64,000 nucleotides of DNA from Dyella sp. C9 (GCF_003332825.1 NZ_QIRF01000023.1:1-64000), one strand, 5' to 3'. Positions 1 through 9,385 are shown, counted from the first letter of the stretch. Made by a program: numbers and translations. The notes: a model not told the origin generated them from the sequence alone.

Positions 1-1
1 C

Positions 2-1174
2 TCCAGCCCACCCCAGCCCCCCTTCCTGGTTTTTGGCGCCCCCCGTATCGAGGAGGCCGAGATTGCCGAGGTTGAGGCCTGCCTGCGTTCGGGTTGGCTG
101 GGCACGGGGCCGCGGGTGGCCCAGTTCGAGCAGGATTTCGCCCGTTGGCGCGGGGTTCGCCCCTCGCAGGTGGCGGCCGTCAACTCGTGCACGGCCGCCC
201 TGCATGTGAGCATGGTCGCGGCAGGTCTGGAGCCGGGCAGCGAGGTCATCACCACGCCGTTGACCTTCTGCGCCACGGTGAACGCCATCCTGCACGCCGG
301 GCTGCAGCCGGTACTGGCGGACGTCGACCCGGTGACCCAGAACATCGATCCGGATGCCATCGAGGCGGCCATCACGCCCCGGACGCGGGCCATCCTGCCG
401 GTCCATTTCGCTGGCCGTCCCTGTGCCATGGACCGCATCATGGCCATTGCCGAGCGGCACGGCCTGGTGGTGATCGAGGATTGTGCGCACGCCATCGAGA
501 CCGAGTTCCGTGGCAAGCCGGCCGGTACCTTCGGTGATTTCGGCTGCTACAGCTTCTATGTGACCAAGAATGTCGTGACGGGCGAGGGCGGCATGATCCT
601 CGGGCGCGACGAGGAGCACATCGCGCGTGCACGCATCCTGGCCCTGCATGGCATGAGCAAGGACGCCTGGCATCGCTTCGGCGACAAGGGCTATCGGCAT
701 TACCAGGTGGTCGAGTGCGGCTTCAAGTACAACATGATGGATCTCCAGGCGGCAATCGGTATCCATCAGCTGGCTCGGGTCGAGCAGAACTGGCGGCGCC
801 GCGCCGAGCTGTGGCAGCGCTACGACCGGGCATTTGCCGATCTGCCGGTGGGGCTGCCGGCGGCCCCGGAGCCTGATACGCGCCATGGCTATCATCTCTA
901 TACGTTGATGATCGACCCGGCGCGCTGCGGCATGGAACGGGATGCGTTCCTGGATGCGATGAACGCGGCGCGCATTGGCACCGGGGTGCACTATCTTTCG
1001 GTGCCCGAGCACCCGTATTACCAGCAGCGCTTCGGCTGGCGCCCCGAGCAGTGGCCGAACGCCATGCGCATCGGCCGGCAGACGGTCAGTCTGCCGCTGT
1101 CTCCCGCGATGAGCGACGAGGATGCCGAGCGGGTGATCGTCGAGGTTCGTGCCCTGGTAGGGCGCCAAGGCTGA
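2..1174 (+). CDS. DegT/DnrJ/EryC1/StrS-family PLP-dependent sugar aminotransferase (5' end outside window)
   Basis: The reading frame is open from the first complete codon, so the true start lies upstream of the window. The visible N-terminus (GAPRIEEAEIAEVEACLRSG, then WLGTGPRVAQFE) is typical of the family, so little is missing. The motif EDCAHA and the lysine in FYVTKN (codon 566-568), the expected Schiff-base residue for pyridoxal phosphate, are present. Family members transaminate nucleotide-linked keto-sugars for O-antigen, capsule or glycoprotein glycans in the cytoplasm. The neighbouring glycosyltransferases and methyltransferases fit that role. The exact sugar cannot be read from sequence. 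Confidence 0.93.
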   Translation, partial: SSPPQPPFLVFGAPRIEEAEIAEVEACLRSGWLGTGPRVAQFEQDFARWRGVRPSQVAAVNSCTAALHVSMVAAGLEPGSEVITTPLTFCATVNAILHAGLQPVLADVDPVTQNIDPDAIEAAITPRTRAILPVHFAGRPCAMDRIMAIAERHGLVVIEDCAHAIETEFRGKPAGTFGDFGCYSFYVTKNVVTGEGGMILGRDEEHIARARILALHGMSKDAWHRFGDKGYRHYQVVECGFKYNMMDLQAAIGIHQLARVEQNWRRRAELWQRYDRAFADLPVGLPAAPEPDTRHGYHLYTLMIDPARCGMERDAFLDAMNAARIGTGVHYLSVPEHPYYQQRFGWRPEQWPNAMRIGRQTVSLPLSPAMSDEDAERVIVEVRALVGRQG

Positions 1175-1272
1175 TCCTCCGCGCCTCGGGCATCGCCCCT
1201 AAACGTCTACTTCTCCAAGGCTTCGTGCGTTCGCACGGGTTATGATGCCGTGCCACTTTCCGGGGAATCTCT

Positions 1273-2127
1273 TTGAACCGTCTCAGCATTGTCCTGCCAG
1301 CCAAGAACGAAGGCCCGGCGCTCAAGTCCCTGCTGCCCCGCCTGCGCGCCGCTCAGCCGCACGCAGAGATCATCGTGGTGGATGACGGCTCGACCGACGA
1401 CACGCGGCAGATTTGCGAGGCGGCCGGCGTGAGTTGCCTGTCCTCGCCGTACTCGATGGGCAACGGCGCCGCCATCAAGCGTGGTGCGCGTGCCGCATCC
1501 GGCGACGTGCTGGTATTCATGGACGGCGATGGCCAGCACGATCCGGCCGATATTTCCCGGCTGCTGGAGAAGATCGAGCAAGGGTTCGACATGGCCGTAG
1601 GCGCCCGCGACTGGGGTAGCCAGGCCGGTGTTGGCCGTGGCGTGGCCAACACGCTGTACAACTGGCTGGCGACCCGCATGACCGGGCACGAGGTGCTGGA
1701 TCTGACCTCGGGTTATCGCGCGGTGCGCGCCGATCGCTTTCGCGAATTCCTGCACCTGCTGCCCAATGGCTTTTCCTACCCCACCACCAGCACCATGGCC
1801 TTCTTTCGCAGCGCCTACCCGGTGGCGTACGTGCCGATCAAGGCGGCACAACGCGTGGGCAAGAGCCACATCAAGCCGCTCAAGGACGGCGTGCGCTTCC
1901 TGTTGATCATCTTCAAGATCGCCACGTTGTATTCGCCACTCAAGCTGTTTGTTCCGGCTAGCGCGGTGTTCTTCGCGCTGGGCTGCGCGAACTACCTGCG
2001 GACGTTCCTGGCGTACGGTCGCCTGACCAACGGTAGCGCGCTGATGTGGAGCGCAGCCGTCATCATCTTCCTGATCGGCCTGGTATCGGAGCAGATCACC
2101 GCGTTGACGTACCGGCGTGATAGTTGA
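1273..2127 (+). CDS. GT2 glycosyltransferase, dolichol-phosphate-mannose-synthase-like, with two C-terminal membrane helices
   Basis: The N-terminal GT-A domain begins LSIVLPAKNEG with VVDDGSTDD and the metal-binding region MDGDGQHDP. Two hydrophobic segments near the C-terminus (around LFVPASAVFFALG and WSAAVIIFLIGL) anchor it. This DPM1/GtrB-like architecture normally transfers one sugar from a nucleotide donor to polyprenyl phosphate, giving the lipid-linked donor that GT-C enzymes use in the periplasm. The start is a TTG with a GGGGAA-like ribosome site just upstream; nearby ATGs are out of frame. The four GT-C-like proteins further along the window would be logical consumers of its product (inference). 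Confidence 0.88.
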   Translation: MNRLSIVLPAKNEGPALKSLLPRLRAAQPHAEIIVVDDGSTDDTRQICEAAGVSCLSSPYSMGNGAAIKRGARAASGDVLVFMDGDGQHDPADISRLLEKIEQGFDMAVGARDWGSQAGVGRGVANTLYNWLATRMTGHEVLDLTSGYRAVRADRFREFLHLLPNGFSYPTTSTMAFFRSAYPVAYVPIKAAQRVGKSHIKPLKDGVRFLLIIFKIATLYSPLKLFVPASAVFFALGCANYLRTFLAYGRLTNGSALMWSAAVIIFLIGLVSEQITALTYRRDS

Positions 2128-2142
2128 CGTCCGGTTCGCCTC

Positions 2143-3375
2143 ATGAAAAACGTTCGGGAAACACGCGCCGCCCCGCCGCCACACAGGCTGCTGGTGTTGA
2201 GTTCCACGTATCCCCGCTGGGCCGGTGATCCCGAACCTGCATTCGTGCACGAGCTCGCCAGGCGGCTCGTCGGCCGGTTCGAGGTTACAGTGTTGTGCCC
2301 GCATGCGGCGGGGGCGAAGCGTGAGGAGATCCTCGATGGAGTGCGGGTCTGCCGCTATCGCTATGCGCCGTCCCGTTGGGAGCGCCTGGTCAACGATGGC
2401 GGGATCCTGGCAAACCTCAAGGCGCAGCGATGGAAGTGGTTGTTGCTTCCCAGCTTTGTGCTGGGGCAGTGGCTGGCCATGCTGCGGCTCAGGTTGGCCT
2501 GGCGGCCGGAGGTGATCCATGCGCACTGGTTGTTGCCCCAGGGGATCTTGGCTGCATCCGCACCGGCGGTGCCACTGGTGGTGACCTCCCACGGCGCGGA
2601 CCTGTTCGCGCTCAAGGGTGGCCTTTTCAGTTGGCTGCGGGGCAAGGTGATCAAGCGTGCGGCGGCGGTGACGGTGGTCAGCGAAGCCATGCGTCAGCGG
2701 TTGCGCGCGGAATGCCCGGAGGCCGACGCCCGCGTCATGCCCATGGGCGTGGACCTGGATGCGCGATTCACGGCTGACGCCGGCGAGCCGAGGTCACGCA
2801 GCACGATTTTGTCCGTGGGTCGACTGGTCGAAAAGAAAGGGCTGGTTCATCTCATCGAAGCCATGCCGATGGTGCTTGCCGCACACCCGGATGCACGCCT
2901 GGCTATCGTCGGGTTTGGTCCGGAGCGTGGCCGCCTGGAAGAACGGGTCAGCCAATTGCAGTTGCAGGATGCCGTGCACTTCGTGGGCGCGGTTCCCCAA
3001 TCGGAACTCCCGCGGCATTATCGCTCGGCTGCGCTTTTCGCGGCCCCGTTCGTGGAGGCAGCGGGAGGGGACCAGGAGGGCCTGGGGCTGGTCGTCGCGG
3101 AGGCCATCGGCTGCCTGTGTCCTGCGGTGGTCGGCGATGTGCCGGCGGTTCACGATCTGATGGGTGACGCCCCCGGATGGGTGGTTCCCCAGCGGGACCC
3201 GGCGGCCCTGGCCAAGGCCATCATCAGCGTGCTTGACGATCCTGCTGCCGCTGCGAGACAGGTCGCTGGTTTGCGCGAGCGGTTGCAACAACGGATTTCC
3301 TGGCGTGCGGTCGCGGCCGGTTATGCGGACCTCTTCGACGGGCTGGTGTCGGGCGCGGAGCGGGTCGATGCTTGA
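2143..3375 (+). CDS. GT4-family glycosyltransferase
   Basis: The protein has 410 residues. The N-terminal Rossmann-like half includes VVTSHGADLFALK and a segment beginning LSSTYPRWAGDPEPAFVHEL, typical of GT4 enzymes. The C-terminal half has SVGRLVEKKGLVHLIEAM and the donor-binding region with two glutamates around EGLGLVVAEAIG. It should be a retaining, nucleotide-sugar-dependent transferase working at the cytoplasmic face of the membrane to extend a glycan. It lies 15 bp after the GT2 gene, and its stop overlaps the start of the following methyltransferase, so the cluster is probably cotranscribed. Substrate unknown. Confidence 0.9.
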   Translation: MKNVRETRAAPPPHRLLVLSSTYPRWAGDPEPAFVHELARRLVGRFEVTVLCPHAAGAKREEILDGVRVCRYRYAPSRWERLVNDGGILANLKAQRWKWLLLPSFVLGQWLAMLRLRLAWRPEVIHAHWLLPQGILAASAPAVPLVVTSHGADLFALKGGLFSWLRGKVIKRAAAVTVVSEAMRQRLRAECPEADARVMPMGVDLDARFTADAGEPRSRSTILSVGRLVEKKGLVHLIEAMPMVLAAHPDARLAIVGFGPERGRLEERVSQLQLQDAVHFVGAVPQSELPRHYRSAALFAAPFVEAAGGDQEGLGLVVAEAIGCLCPAVVGDVPAVHDLMGDAPGWVVPQRDPAALAKAIISVLDDPAAAARQVAGLRERLQQRISWRAVAAGYADLFDGLVSGAERVDA

Positions 3376-4117
3376 GACCATGGAGCGCAAGCCACACGCC
3401 GACATCAGCAACATGCCGTTGCGCACGCTCAAGGCGCGCAAGATCGAGTTGCTGCTCGGACTCGATCATTCGCCGGCCGGCGGGAGCCTGCTGGAGGTCG
3501 GCACCGGCAGTGGTGGAATAGCCCACTACTTTGCCTGCCAGGTGCCGGGGCAGTGGCGTGTCAGTGCGGTCGACGTGATCGACAACCGGCAATTGACGGA
3601 AGGCTACGAATTCCGCCTGATCGACGGATGCGCACTGCCCTATGCGGACCGGTCGTTTGATGTCGTGATCAGCAATCACGTCATCGAGCACGTGGGCGAC
3701 GAGGCAAGTCAGCTGATCCATCTGCGGGAATTGAAGCGGGTGCTGAAACCCGGGGGGCAGGGATATCTGGCCGTTCCCAATCGCTGGATGGTGATGGAGC
3801 CTCACTTCAGGGTGCCGCTGTTGAGCTGGCTACCCAGGTCGTGGCGTTCACCCTACCTGCGCCTGGCGGGCAAGGGCGAGCATTACGATTGCGAGCCGCT
3901 CACCATGGGGCGTGCGGAGCGGCTGATTGAAGCCGCTGGCCTGCACTACGCCAACGTGGGGTTGGCGGCGTTGCGAGCCACCGTGTCGATCGAACGTCCT
4001 GCCGGCCCAGTCATCCGCTGGCTCGCGGGCATGCCGGACGGACTGCTGAAGCCCGGTTTGCCCATCATGCCCACGTTGATCTATCGCGTATGGCGCGGCG
4101 AAGGGGATGCGATTTGA
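3368..4117 (+). CDS. Class I SAM-dependent methyltransferase
   Basis: A 249-residue protein with the SAM-binding motif LLEVGTGSGGIAHYF, the acidic motif in a DVID segment, and DVVISNHVIEHV, all typical of class I (Methyltransf_11-like) enzymes. The frame stays open further upstream inside the preceding gene, but the ATG at 3368 overlaps that gene's TGA by 8 bp and gives a normal N-terminus, so I take it as the start. In this context it probably methylates a sugar or a glycan intermediate. The acceptor is not predictable. Its 3' end precedes the next glycosyltransferase. Confidence 0.85.
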   Translation: MLETMERKPHADISNMPLRTLKARKIELLLGLDHSPAGGSLLEVGTGSGGIAHYFACQVPGQWRVSAVDVIDNRQLTEGYEFRLIDGCALPYADRSFDVVISNHVIEHVGDEASQLIHLRELKRVLKPGGQGYLAVPNRWMVMEPHFRVPLLSWLPRSWRSPYLRLAGKGEHYDCEPLTMGRAERLIEAAGLHYANVGLAALRATVSIERPAGPVIRWLAGMPDGLLKPGLPIMPTLIYRVWRGEGDAI

Positions 4118-4181
4118 ACGTGCGGCGCGAGTTAGCGAGGCGGTGCATGGCGCTGGGCGCCGGGAAGTACAGGAGGCGCGC

Positions 4182-5207
4182 TTGGGCAAGCGCTCGTTGA
4201 AAATCTGGTTTCCCGCCGTGAGGGCGGGCAGTGGTGCAGACGTTTTCATCGAACGACTGGCGCAGGCATTGGCCACCGCAGGACATGAGCCCGTGGTGCA
4301 GTGGTTCGAGCACCGCTACGAACTTACCCCGTGGCAGCTTCGCAAGGTTCAGGCTCCTGCCGGGGTGGACATCGTACATGCCAACAGCTGGCAAGCCTTC
4401 GCATTCAAGAGAGCCGGGATCCCGCTGGTGGTGACCGAGCACCACTATGTGCTCGATCCGGGCTTTCGCAGTTACAAATCCGCCGTGCAGCATGTCTATC
4501 ACCGGACGCTGGTAGGCAGTTTCATGCGGCGCTCGTTCGCCGCGGCGGACAGGATCACCACGGACAGTCGATTCACCGCGGACGTGCTGGCACGTAGCGC
4601 GGGCGTGCAGGTCAGCGGAGTCATTCCGCTGTGGGTCGATTACCAGAAGTTCTCGCCGGCGGAGCATCTGCCGGTTTCCAAGGCAGGGCAGGTGTTCCGT
4701 TTGCTCTACGTCGGCAATGCATCGCGGCGAAAAGGTGCGGACATCATCCCGGCGTTGGCAGAGCAGTTGGGTCCCGGATTTGAAATTCGGTGTACTGCGG
4801 GATTGCGTGCCACCACGGGTATCGGGGCCGGGGCCAACGTCACGGTGCTGGGGCGCCGTTCGCAACAGGAATTGATCGACGAGTACAGGCAATGCGATGC
4901 CGTACTGGTTCCTTCCCGCTATGAAGGTTTTGGCTACGCCGCGCTGGAAGCCATGGCGTGTGCGAAGCCGGTGGTCGGCTTCAGCTGCGGCGCGGTAGAC
5001 GAGGTGGTCGTCGATGGCGAGTCCGCTTTGCTGTGCCGCATCGATGATGTGGATGCACTGGCGGTCCATTGCCGGCGCCTGGCCGAAAACCGGGATCTCG
5101 CACGCGAGATGGGGAGGCGTGGCCGCCAGCGCGCGGTATCGGTGTTTACCGAAACCGATGCGGTCGACGCCTACGTCGCGCTGTATCGGTCGCTGGTAGG
5201 CGCATGA
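4182..5207 (+). CDS. GT4-family glycosyltransferase
   Basis: The GT-B C-terminal half has RLLYVGNASRRKGADII and the donor-site signature PSRYEGFGYAALEAMA followed by KPVVGFSCGAVDEVV. The N-terminal half contains VDIVHANSWQ and VVTEHHYVLDPG. The frame is open from 4107, overlapping the methyltransferase, but a perfect AGGAGG at 4171-4176 sits 5 nt before a TTG at 4182, followed by GKRSLKIWFPAVRAG, the expected first strand, so I place the start there (341 residues). Likely a glycan-chain transferase in the same operon; sugar specificity unknown. Confidence 0.88.
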   Translation: MGKRSLKIWFPAVRAGSGADVFIERLAQALATAGHEPVVQWFEHRYELTPWQLRKVQAPAGVDIVHANSWQAFAFKRAGIPLVVTEHHYVLDPGFRSYKSAVQHVYHRTLVGSFMRRSFAAADRITTDSRFTADVLARSAGVQVSGVIPLWVDYQKFSPAEHLPVSKAGQVFRLLYVGNASRRKGADIIPALAEQLGPGFEIRCTAGLRATTGIGAGANVTVLGRRSQQELIDEYRQCDAVLVPSRYEGFGYAALEAMACAKPVVGFSCGAVDEVVVDGESALLCRIDDVDALAVHCRRLAENRDLAREMGRRGRQRAVSVFTETDAVDAYVALYRSLVGA

Positions 5208-5232
5208 GGCGCTTGCGGAATAAAAGGGGGCA

Positions 5233-5754
5233 GTGATCGTGATTGATGGACGCGTATTGAATCTCGGTTCCGGCGAGCTCTATGAGCCAGGGGCGGTCAA
5301 CGTCGATTTCTATGCGGACAAGGCTGACATCCGCCATGATCTCAATCGGTTCCCTTACCCATTCGCGGACAGCACGTTTGACGAGATCAGGTGCCTGAAC
5401 ATCATCGAGCATCTCGATGATGTCATTGGCGCGATGTGCGAGCTGCATCGCATCGGCAAGCCGGGCTGCAAGGTCACCATTCGCGTTCCGCATTTTCGTA
5501 GTGCAAGCCTGTATGAAGACCTCACTCACAAGCACGGCTTCGCCTGGCGGAGCTTCGATATTTTTTCCAACGACGGGAAGGTCTATGGAAACTATGTCGG
5601 AGTGAAGTTCGAGATCGTGTCCCGCGCCTACACGCCGTACAAGCTAGGGTTCCTCTACGATCTGTTGTCCAGGATGCCGGTGCTCACCGATAACCTGCTC
5701 AGCAAGTACGTGCCGATGGCCTCGATCCTTTTTGTCCTCAAGGTCATCAAATAG
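5233..5754 (+). CDS. Small class I SAM-dependent methyltransferase
   Basis: A 173-residue protein with LNLGSGELYEPGAVNVDF as the SAM-binding region and DEIRCLNIIEHLDDV as the following acidic strand, a layout seen in small methyltransferases of polysaccharide clusters. It starts at GTG 5233 behind the purine-rich run AAAAGGGGG. It is the last + strand gene of the glycan cluster. Its 3' end overlaps the 3' end of the convergent flippase gene by 8 bp. Substrate unknown; a glycan-modifying role is inferred from the neighbours. Confidence 0.8.
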   Translation: MIVIDGRVLNLGSGELYEPGAVNVDFYADKADIRHDLNRFPYPFADSTFDEIRCLNIIEHLDDVIGAMCELHRIGKPGCKVTIRVPHFRSASLYEDLTHKHGFAWRSFDIFSNDGKVYGNYVGVKFEIVSRAYTPYKLGFLYDLLSRMPVLTDNLLSKYVPMASILFVLKVIK

Positions 5755-7024
5755 CTCTCGAGCTGTCAGGGGGAGTTTGCTCCAACCCTGCCTTGTAGCG
5801 GCGCATCAGGCGGCGCACCAGCGCCCAGCCGGCGACGGTCATGCAGATTTCGGCCACGATGACCGATGCCACCAGTCCGTACACGCCGAACCTTGGTGTG
5901 AGGACAAGCATGCTCGCGGCAAGGATCAATACGCCGCCGAGCTCGAAACCGAGGCGTTCGAGCGGGCGCCCAAGCGCGGCGAGCACGCACCCGGCGGCAT
6001 TTCTCATGGAGATGAGAACCGGCGTCACGGCGAGCCACCGAAGCAGTTCGGCGCTGCCGGCAAAGGTCGGCCCCAGGACCCAGGTCAGGTAGGGGCTCAG
6101 CAAGGCCAGGGCCAGGCCGCAGACGACGCCCCAGCCCAGCGCAATGATGGCAATCGTCCATACCAGCCGGTAGTGCTGGTGGCTGACTTCATCACGGAGG
6201 CGGAATAGCCGCGGTTGTGCGGCCATGAGCATCGCAACGACCGGCATCACCAGCGCGTTCATGATGCGCGAACAGGCGATGTAGATACCCGCCTGCTGGG
6301 CGCCCACGCCCCTGACCGCGATCATCTTGTCCAGTTCGGACGGATTGAAGGCGACCAGCAGCATGGCAGCGTAGGATGCGCCGTCCTTGAGCTCCTGGCG
6401 GGTTGCCCGGCGCGGACGCCAGTCGAGTTGGATATGCCGTCGTGTGATCAGCCACCCCCCTACCAGGCCCACCAGCGATGCGGCCAATTGCAGTGCTATG
6501 AAGGCAGGCAGGCGAAGCTTGTCCGGCAGCGCAAAGCAGGCGCCGCAGACCACCACGCGCAAGCCAAGGGGCAGCCATTGCACCACCTGGCTGAGCGGCA
6601 CGCGTTCCAGTGCCTGGAGCGCGAAGCTGAAAAGCATGGTGAGCGGAGTCAGCAGTAGCTCCGTCACCCCCAGCCCGGCCAGCAAGGGCAAGGTCAGCGT
6701 GGGATCCGTGACCAGGCACGAGCTCGCAAATACGAATGCCACCAGCAGGGCAAGACCAAGCAGAACCGTGAGTGGCCATGCATAGCGCCAGACACCCGCG
6801 ATGGCCGACGGTCCACGGGACACCCGGCTGAGCATGATGTATCCCGAGCCGAGGTTGGGCAGCGTGCCTAGCACGATGGCCAACGAAGCCGCCGCAGCAT
6901 AGTTGCCGTAGCGACTGGGTCCCAGCAGTCGGGTGAGCAGGATCAGCGTGCCCGCCTGCGTGGCCACCCGGAGGCCGAGCATGATGGCGGTTTTCAAGCT
7001 GGCGCGTGCGAGTCGTCCCTTCAT
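5747..7024 (-). CDS. Polysaccharide/oligosaccharide flippase (Wzx-like, MOP superfamily)
   Basis: A 425-residue integral membrane protein with about a dozen hydrophobic segments. It begins MKGRLARASLKTAIML and continues with RVATQAGTLILLTRLLGP and YGNYAAAASLAIVLG, the usual N-terminus of Wzx/RfbX-type exporters. These proteins flip undecaprenyl-linked glycans to the periplasmic face. The start ATG (7022-7024) overlaps the TGA of the upstream GT-C gene as ATGA, implying translational coupling. A longer open frame upstream is inside that gene and is not used. Pairing with a GT-C protein suggests a lipid-linked glycan is delivered to it (inference). Confidence 0.88.
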   Translation of the reverse strand: MKGRLARASLKTAIMLGLRVATQAGTLILLTRLLGPSRYGNYAAAASLAIVLGTLPNLGSGYIMLSRVSRGPSAIAGVWRYAWPLTVLLGLALLVAFVFASSCLVTDPTLTLPLLAGLGVTELLLTPLTMLFSFALQALERVPLSQVVQWLPLGLRVVVCGACFALPDKLRLPAFIALQLAASLVGLVGGWLITRRHIQLDWRPRRATRQELKDGASYAAMLLVAFNPSELDKMIAVRGVGAQQAGIYIACSRIMNALVMPVVAMLMAAQPRLFRLRDEVSHQHYRLVWTIAIIALGWGVVCGLALALLSPYLTWVLGPTFAGSAELLRWLAVTPVLISMRNAAGCVLAALGRPLERLGFELGGVLILAASMLVLTPRFGVYGLVASVIVAEICMTVAGWALVRRLMRRYKAGLEQTPPDSSRAI

Positions 7025-9045
7025 TTCGCTCCCGTGTCGCCCTGCGTGGTACTTGAGCCGGCGGGCTTCTCTTGCAGCACGGCATCGAGCGAGCGCAGCA
7101 GCGGTCCGAGGCGCCCTCCGATATTGAGCGCCGTGAGGGCGGTGAGCTGGGTCTTCGCCTCGTCCATGTTCCCCGTTGCGGCCAGCATCCGGATGAGAGT
7201 GGCGCGGTAAGCCGGCTCGCTGGGCTTGGCATCCACGGCCCTTCGGGCCATCTGCAGGCCGAGCTTGCGGTTGCCGAGCACGCTCCAGGCGTAGTCGGCG
7301 TACATGGACAACAGCCGGGCGCTGGGATTGGGGTGGCTGACTGCCGCGCCATAGGCTTCCAGCATGCGGTCGGACGGAAGGTCGCAACTTTCGTCGTGCG
7401 CGCATTGGGTCAGGGCGCCAAGGGAGCTCTCGTCCTGCACGCCGGGCGGGCCTCTTCTCAACTTGCCGATCAGGCTGTCCCACCAGACATCCTTTTGCGG
7501 CAACCGCATGCGGGCATTCATGAAGATCAACGCTTGCTCGGGAAGAATCGATGAGCCCGGCAGGCGGCCGGCCCGCTCCAGTGCCTCATACGCCAGCGGG
7601 ACAAAAGGCGAGGTGGGCTCGTAGTGCGAGTAAATGATGTAGGTGCGACCCAACTCATACTGGGCTCGCGGGGAGTCGGGGGCACGCGAGGCAAGGGTCT
7701 GGGAGAGCAGCAGGGGGTTACTCCAGGCCACCGATGTCCAGGCGGTTTCGCCAACCCACGCGAGCAGCAGGCCACCGAGTAGACCGAATCGTACGAGCGA
7801 GCCCGTTCGAGGCGTGGCGTGCTCAGGGGCAGGCGCTGTTGGCGCGAGCGCAGGGATCACTGCCAGCATCAAGCCCAGACTTGCGAAGTAGTTGCGGTGC
7901 TCATAGACGAGCTCCAGCGGAAGAATGGTGCCCGTCAGTAGGTGACTGCCAAGAAACCAGGCGAGGCCCAAAGCGGCGATGGGACGCCGTGGCCGCAGCC
8001 AGAATGCGGCTGCCACCAGGAGTATCAGGGCGGCAATGCTGGCGGCGGTTGTCCACGGAGTGAACAGCCCTGCCGAGGGCACGAAATCGTCGTGGTAGAA
8101 CGACAGGCCCTGCGGCGTAGGCACGATCGTCCAGCGGATGTAATCAACCACGACGCGCGCTTCGCTGAGCAGTCGCGTGGTCATGGTGAAATCGCGCGTC
8201 GCCCAGGATTTGGGCTGCATGAGTCCCGGCAGCAGGTAGGCCATCCCTGCGAGCAGGGGAAGTACAAGCACCACCAGAAACATCACGAGCAGTCGCTTGT
8301 CCCTCGCAACGTGACTCGCATCGGGCATGGCCGATGAGCTGGTACGAAAGTTGAAGAGACACCACTCCATCATCAAGGCATACAGCGGCAACATCACCGC
8401 GGTCTCCTTGGCCAGCGCCCCCAGCGCCGTGGGTACCGTGATGCTTGCCAGGCAAAGCAAAAGCCCGGGCGTAAGCAAGTGCGTGCGGGGCTCGCGTTGC
8501 ATCCACCTGCGACCGTGCAGGTAGCCGATCAAGCCCACCAGCACAAAGATGTTGGCCAGGCTTTCCATGCGCTGCACGACATAGAGCACGGCCGTGAGAT
8601 TAATCGGCAGCAGCAACCAGGCCGTGGTGATGAGCAGCGCGAGCGGCACCGTTTGCTGATCGGGCACGGCCTCACCCGTCAGTGGCTCGGTTTCGGGGGA
8701 TGGCGGCAGACTCAGCAGCGTGCGCAGGAGGATGAAGACCAGCAGCCCATTGAGCAGGTGGAAGAGCAGGTTGCTCGCCTTCATCCAGAATGGGTCGAGG
8801 CCGCTCATGAGGAAGTTGGCAGCGAAGGTGAGCGAGGCGAGGGGGCGCTTGAAGTCGCTCGAAGGGGAGGACAGTGCCGCATTCAGCAGCGACGTGAAAC
8901 TTCCATCGTCCGGCTGCACGCCCTTGTTGTCGACGATGTTGGGATAGTCGTCAAACAGCCAGCCGCCGTGGAGGCCCGGCCAGTAGATCACTGCAGTCAG
9001 CAGCAGGACCAGCGCAAGCAGGCGCCAGCCCGAACGGGTTGACAT
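7021..9045 (-). CDS. GT-C-like multipass membrane protein with TPR-like C-terminal region (copy 1)
   Basis: About 674 residues. After the first membrane helix comes GGWLFDDYPNIVDN, an acidic first periplasmic loop as in GT-C glycosyltransferases of the PMT/TMTC type. It is followed by RPLASLTFAANF and roughly ten further helices, then a soluble C-terminal third with helical repeats (for example RAQYELGRTYIIYS and ADYAWSVLGNRKLG). Such enzymes transfer sugar from a polyprenyl-phosphate donor to protein or lipid outside the cytoplasmic membrane. Start uncertain: ATG 9045 chosen, GTG 9060 possible, neither with a clear ribosome site. It overlaps the flippase gene by 4 bp. Activity and acceptor are not known. 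Confidence 0.72.
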   Translation of the reverse strand: MSTRSGWRLLALVLLLTAVIYWPGLHGGWLFDDYPNIVDNKGVQPDDGSFTSLLNAALSSPSSDFKRPLASLTFAANFLMSGLDPFWMKASNLLFHLLNGLLVFILLRTLLSLPPSPETEPLTGEAVPDQQTVPLALLITTAWLLLPINLTAVLYVVQRMESLANIFVLVGLIGYLHGRRWMQREPRTHLLTPGLLLCLASITVPTALGALAKETAVMLPLYALMMEWCLFNFRTSSSAMPDASHVARDKRLLVMFLVVLVLPLLAGMAYLLPGLMQPKSWATRDFTMTTRLLSEARVVVDYIRWTIVPTPQGLSFYHDDFVPSAGLFTPWTTAASIAALILLVAAAFWLRPRRPIAALGLAWFLGSHLLTGTILPLELVYEHRNYFASLGLMLAVIPALAPTAPAPEHATPRTGSLVRFGLLGGLLLAWVGETAWTSVAWSNPLLLSQTLASRAPDSPRAQYELGRTYIIYSHYEPTSPFVPLAYEALERAGRLPGSSILPEQALIFMNARMRLPQKDVWWDSLIGKLRRGPPGVQDESSLGALTQCAHDESCDLPSDRMLEAYGAAVSHPNPSARLLSMYADYAWSVLGNRKLGLQMARRAVDAKPSEPAYRATLIRMLAATGNMDEAKTQLTALTALNIGGRLGPLLRSLDAVLQEKPAGSSTTQGDTGAK

Positions 9046-9060
9046 GGAAAAGGGCGTCAC

Positions 9061-9385
9061 GAGTTCTGGTTGGCATCAACGGAGATCGTGGCAGCTTACA
9101 GCGTTCGGGCCGGTGTTCCAGTCTGGAAATCTGGCCCGGTTGGTCGAATGCGGGCCACCGTTGGGCCTTCAGGGGGCATTAGGCTTACCGTGAGTCGGCG
9201 CGGTCAGGCGGGCGGGGCCCTGCCTGACGCTCGGCTGTGTTCATGGGGCGAGGTTTGACCAACCTCCAGGCCCTCATTGAGAGGGCGTCTCGGCGGTCCG
9301 TCATGGTCAGGAGGGCCCGCAGGGCATAGTCCATGGATCTGGGCACGTTCTTTCGATCCAGGCTCGTTCACTCATGTCGCTGCGA
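9061..9385. other. Intergenic region between GT-C copy 1 and the phosphoethanolamine-transferase-like gene
   Basis: No convincing coding frame was seen. It must hold the promoter of the leftward flippase/GT-C unit and the 3' region of the gene to its right. A hairpin with arms GTCAGGC (9203-9209) and GCCTGAC (9222-9228) lacks a T-run, so I do not call it a terminator. Confidence 0.5.

Noticed and set aside
9203..9228. GTCAGGC/GCCTGAC hairpin considered as a terminator.
   Set aside because: No T-run on either side and no gene end at a fitting distance.
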